DNA from: Janthinobacterium sp. 67
GTDB lineage: Bacteria > Pseudomonadota > Gammaproteobacteria > Burkholderiales > Burkholderiaceae_D
DNA length: 64,000 nt
Assembly: GCF_002797895.1 (NCBI RefSeq)
Contig: NZ_PGES01000001.1
Location: 806,001 to 870,000 of the forward strand
Direction of reading: 5' to 3'
Position 1 is the stretch's first letter; every line of letters begins with the position of its first letter. Below, piece by piece: positions 62,301 to 64,000 of the stretch. The translations under genes were made by a program, and so were the position numbers. Below the pieces are notes generated by a model that saw only the letters and a list, made by a program, of their open reading frames with translations, ran no database searches and was not told the DNA's origin.

Positions 62301-64000
62301 CTAGGCATCCATGCGCGCCGCGCCCGTGCCTTGCCGCCGGTCCAGGAACAGGCTGTTGCCGTGGATTTTCTTTGCCTGCTTCTTTGCTTCGGCCGCCTGC
62401 GTGGCGATCTGGTGGTGCGTGTAGTACTGGTGCGCCTCGACCTTGATGACGCCCAGCGACAAGCTGATCAACGAGTAAAACACTTTCTTGCCTTGCCGGT
62501 CTTCGCTGATGTAGCCGCCCCGTTCGCAGTCGCCCGTGCTGTAGTAGGCGAGGATGGCGGCCGCGAAGTCGTCCAGCATGGCCTGGCAGCGCGTTTCCCA
62601 GTCTTCGCTCTGGAACAGAATCATGAAATCGTCGCCGCCGATGTGGCCGATGAAGTCGCGGTTCGGGTCGCAATGGCTGCTGAGGATTTCTCCCGTCAGC
62701 TGGATTACGTCGTCGCCCTTGCGGTAGCCGTACACATCGTTGAAGGGCTTGAAGTGGTCGAGGTCGCAATAGCAGACCCAGAAGCGGCTGCCGCTGTGCA
62801 ATAAGCGGTCGATATGTTCGTTGATGGGCACGTTGCCGGGCAATTGTGTCAGCGGGTTGGCGTAGCGGGCCGCGTTGATCTGCATCTGCGTGATTTCGCG
62901 CATCAGGTCGTGGCCCGTGCCCATGCCCAGGTAACGGCCGTGCTCGGTGATGATGAAGCCGTTGAACAGGTGGTGGGCATCGGATTGCACCATCGTGTAG
63001 CTGAGTTCCTGCAAGCTCGTCTCGTGGTCGGCAATCAGGGGCGTGGCATCCATGAACAGGCTGCATGATTTCCTACCATACAGTTCGCGCTGGTAAGGGC
63101 GGGCGAAGTGGTCGATCATGTCGAAGCGGCTGATCAGGCCCAGCGGCACGCCGTCGTCGACGACGGGAATGATCATCAGCTTCGGTTCCTTCAGGAAGAT
63201 ATCGTACACCTCGTTATTGTTGAGCTGCGGCGACACGGCCGCCACCTTGTGCAGCAGCTTGCGGATGCTGGCGCCATTTTTTTCCAGGCTGCTGCGCTGC
63301 GGATACACGGCCACGCCATTGCGCCCCAGCGCCTGCACCACTTCGGCCGGCAGGGCGCGCGCCGGCACGGCGTTGGGCCGGCCCAAATGATAGCCTTGCC
63401 CGAACGCCACGCCCAGGTCGCGCAAGACCAGCAATTCCGTCTGCGCCTCGATGCCTTCGGCGATGACCAGGGTGCCCGATTTCTCCGCGATTTCCTGGAT
63501 CGAGCGCACGAACTGCAGTTTCACGGGATCGTTGTTGATGCCCTGGATGAAATGCATGTCGATCTTCACGTATTCCGGGCGCAGTTCCGACCACAGGCGC
63601 AGGCTGGAAAAACCTTCACCGAGGTCGTCAATGGCGATCTGGAAACCCATGTTACGGCAATGCAGCACCGCCTCGCGCATCAGCTCGTAATCGTAGGTGG
63701 GCTGGTTTTCCGTCAGCTCGATGATGACACGGTCCGGATTGATGCCGATGTGCTCGATGTATTCCAGGGTTTCGCCATGGCGGGCATTGCGCAGCAGCAG
63801 GCATTCGGGGCTGACGTTGAGAAACAGTTTTCCCGGCAACTGCAGTTCGGCGAAGCGTTCAAGCACCACTTGCCGGCACAGGTGTTCCACTTCCAGGGTC
63901 AGATCGTGCGCGCGCGCCACCTTGAACAGATTCATCGGCGCGTGCAGGGGGCTGTCGGACGGCCCCCGTATCAAGCCTTCGTAACCGATGATGTCGCCGC
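62301..64000 (-). CDS. EAL-CBS-GGDEF cyclic-di-GMP protein (5' end outside window)
   Basis: A c-di-GMP turnover protein; at least 566 codons are visible and the start lies past the right edge. Order: EAL domain (edge to about 63320), CBS pair (about 63300-62920), GGDEF domain (about 62900-62430). EAL motifs: Y-E-G-L in place of E-A-L at 63972-63983, LFLNVSPECLLL, VIIELTENQP, IDDLGEGFSS, KIDMHFIQGI and AEGIEAQTELLVL. These retain most metal and substrate residues. The GGDEF active site reads GGDDF (62625-62639), which differs from the consensus. Possibly phosphodiesterase-active with a weakened or regulatory GGDEF. The CBS domains may sense nucleotides. Confidence 0.9.
   Translation of the reverse strand, partial: GDIIGYEGLIRGPSDSPLHAPMNLFKVARAHDLTLEVEHLCRQVVLERFAELQLPGKLFLNVSPECLLLRNARHGETLEYIEHIGINPDRVIIELTENQPTYDYELMREAVLHCRNMGFQIAIDDLGEGFSSLRLWSELRPEYVKIDMHFIQGINNDPVKLQFVRSIQEIAEKSGTLVIAEGIEAQTELLVLRDLGVAFGQGYHLGRPNAVPARALPAEVVQALGRNGVAVYPQRSSLEKNGASIRKLLHKVAAVSPQLNNNEVYDIFLKEPKLMIIPVVDDGVPLGLISRFDMIDHFARPYQRELYGRKSCSLFMDATPLIADHETSLQELSYTMVQSDAHHLFNGFIITEHGRYLGMGTGHDLMREITQMQINAARYANPLTQLPGNVPINEHIDRLLHSGSRFWVCYCDLDHFKPFNDVYGYRKGDDVIQLTGEILSSHCDPNRDFIGHIGGDDFMILFQSEDWETRCQAMLDDFAAAILAYYSTGDCERGGYISEDRQGKKVFYSLISLSLGVIKVEAHQYYTHHQIATQAAEAKKQAKKIHGNSLFLDRRQGTGAARMDA

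Overview
The window is high-GC, densely packed bacterial chromosome, about 57 genes on both strands with no gap longer than about 300 bases. Gene content points to a betaproteobacterium of the Oxalobacteraceae (Janthinobacterium/Massilia/Duganella type): PQQ glucose dehydrogenase, an mdc/mad malonate operon, a DUF2946 plus OprC-like copper receptor pair, a trehalose operon ending in a GH15 enzyme, and a PEP-CTERM-like sorting signal. The genus is inferred from gene content only. I saw no rRNA, tRNA, CRISPR array, insertion sequence or prophage.

Layout. 1-6 kb: gcd (cut at the left edge) converging on a large AsmA-like DUF748 protein. 6-11 kb: metal uptake, with a Fur-box-controlled siderophore receptor, then DUF2946 and a copper receptor carrying the OprC-type ligand motifs. 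11-16 kb: small unknowns, a NYN/OST-HTH protein, D-serine dehydratase with its LysR activator translationally coupled behind it, and a ferritin-like DUF455 protein. 16-19.3 kb: one giant secreted protein that looks like a fusion of a PEP-CTERM-type protein, a lipoprotein and a LAS-type metallopeptidase. 19.6-25.4 kb: topoisomerase IB, YkvA, serine hydrolase, cation/proton antiporter, MscS channel. 25.6-30.5 kb: trehalose operon otsA (with a membrane sensor-like N-terminus), otsB, GH15.

30.5-38.9 kb is a complete biotin-independent malonate decarboxylase locus: mdcR divergent from mdcABCDE-madLM-mdcGH. MadLM imports malonate. MdcB makes the prosthetic-group precursor, MdcG attaches it to the MdcC carrier, MdcH primes the carrier with malonyl, MdcA exchanges malonyl for acetyl, and MdcD/E decarboxylate. 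A perfect 25-bp inverted repeat lies in the mdcR-mdcA gap.

39-45.6 kb: S41 peptidase, a Fur-box-controlled PepSY membrane protein, an RsbQ-like hydrolase coupled to a PAS hybrid histidine kinase, two overlapping genes of unknown function, and a racemase-family protein with an altered motif. 45.7-47.4 kb is visibly AT-richer and holds an overlapping HipA-like kinase and DUF3037 pair, probably acquired. 47.4-57.6 kb: MFS exporter, SRPBCC, aldo/keto reductase with a divergent LysR gene, DUF421, DUF6328, a Cys-rich protein, a small HhH-like protein, YidB, a LacI regulator and an Ig-like lipoprotein. 57.8-64 kb: YegD-type Hsp70, DEDDh exonuclease, a 12-repeat Sel1 protein, a DUF4262/DUF6386 pair, and an EAL-CBS-GGDEF protein cut by the right edge.

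The observations most worth a second look are the giant fusion protein, the RsbQ-hydrolase/PAS-kinase unit, the membrane-anchored OtsA, the HipA/DUF3037 island and the Sel1-DUF4262-DUF6386 cluster. The intergenic stretches at 48671-48964 and 53559-53818 hold nothing I can name beyond ordinary promoter-like sequence.
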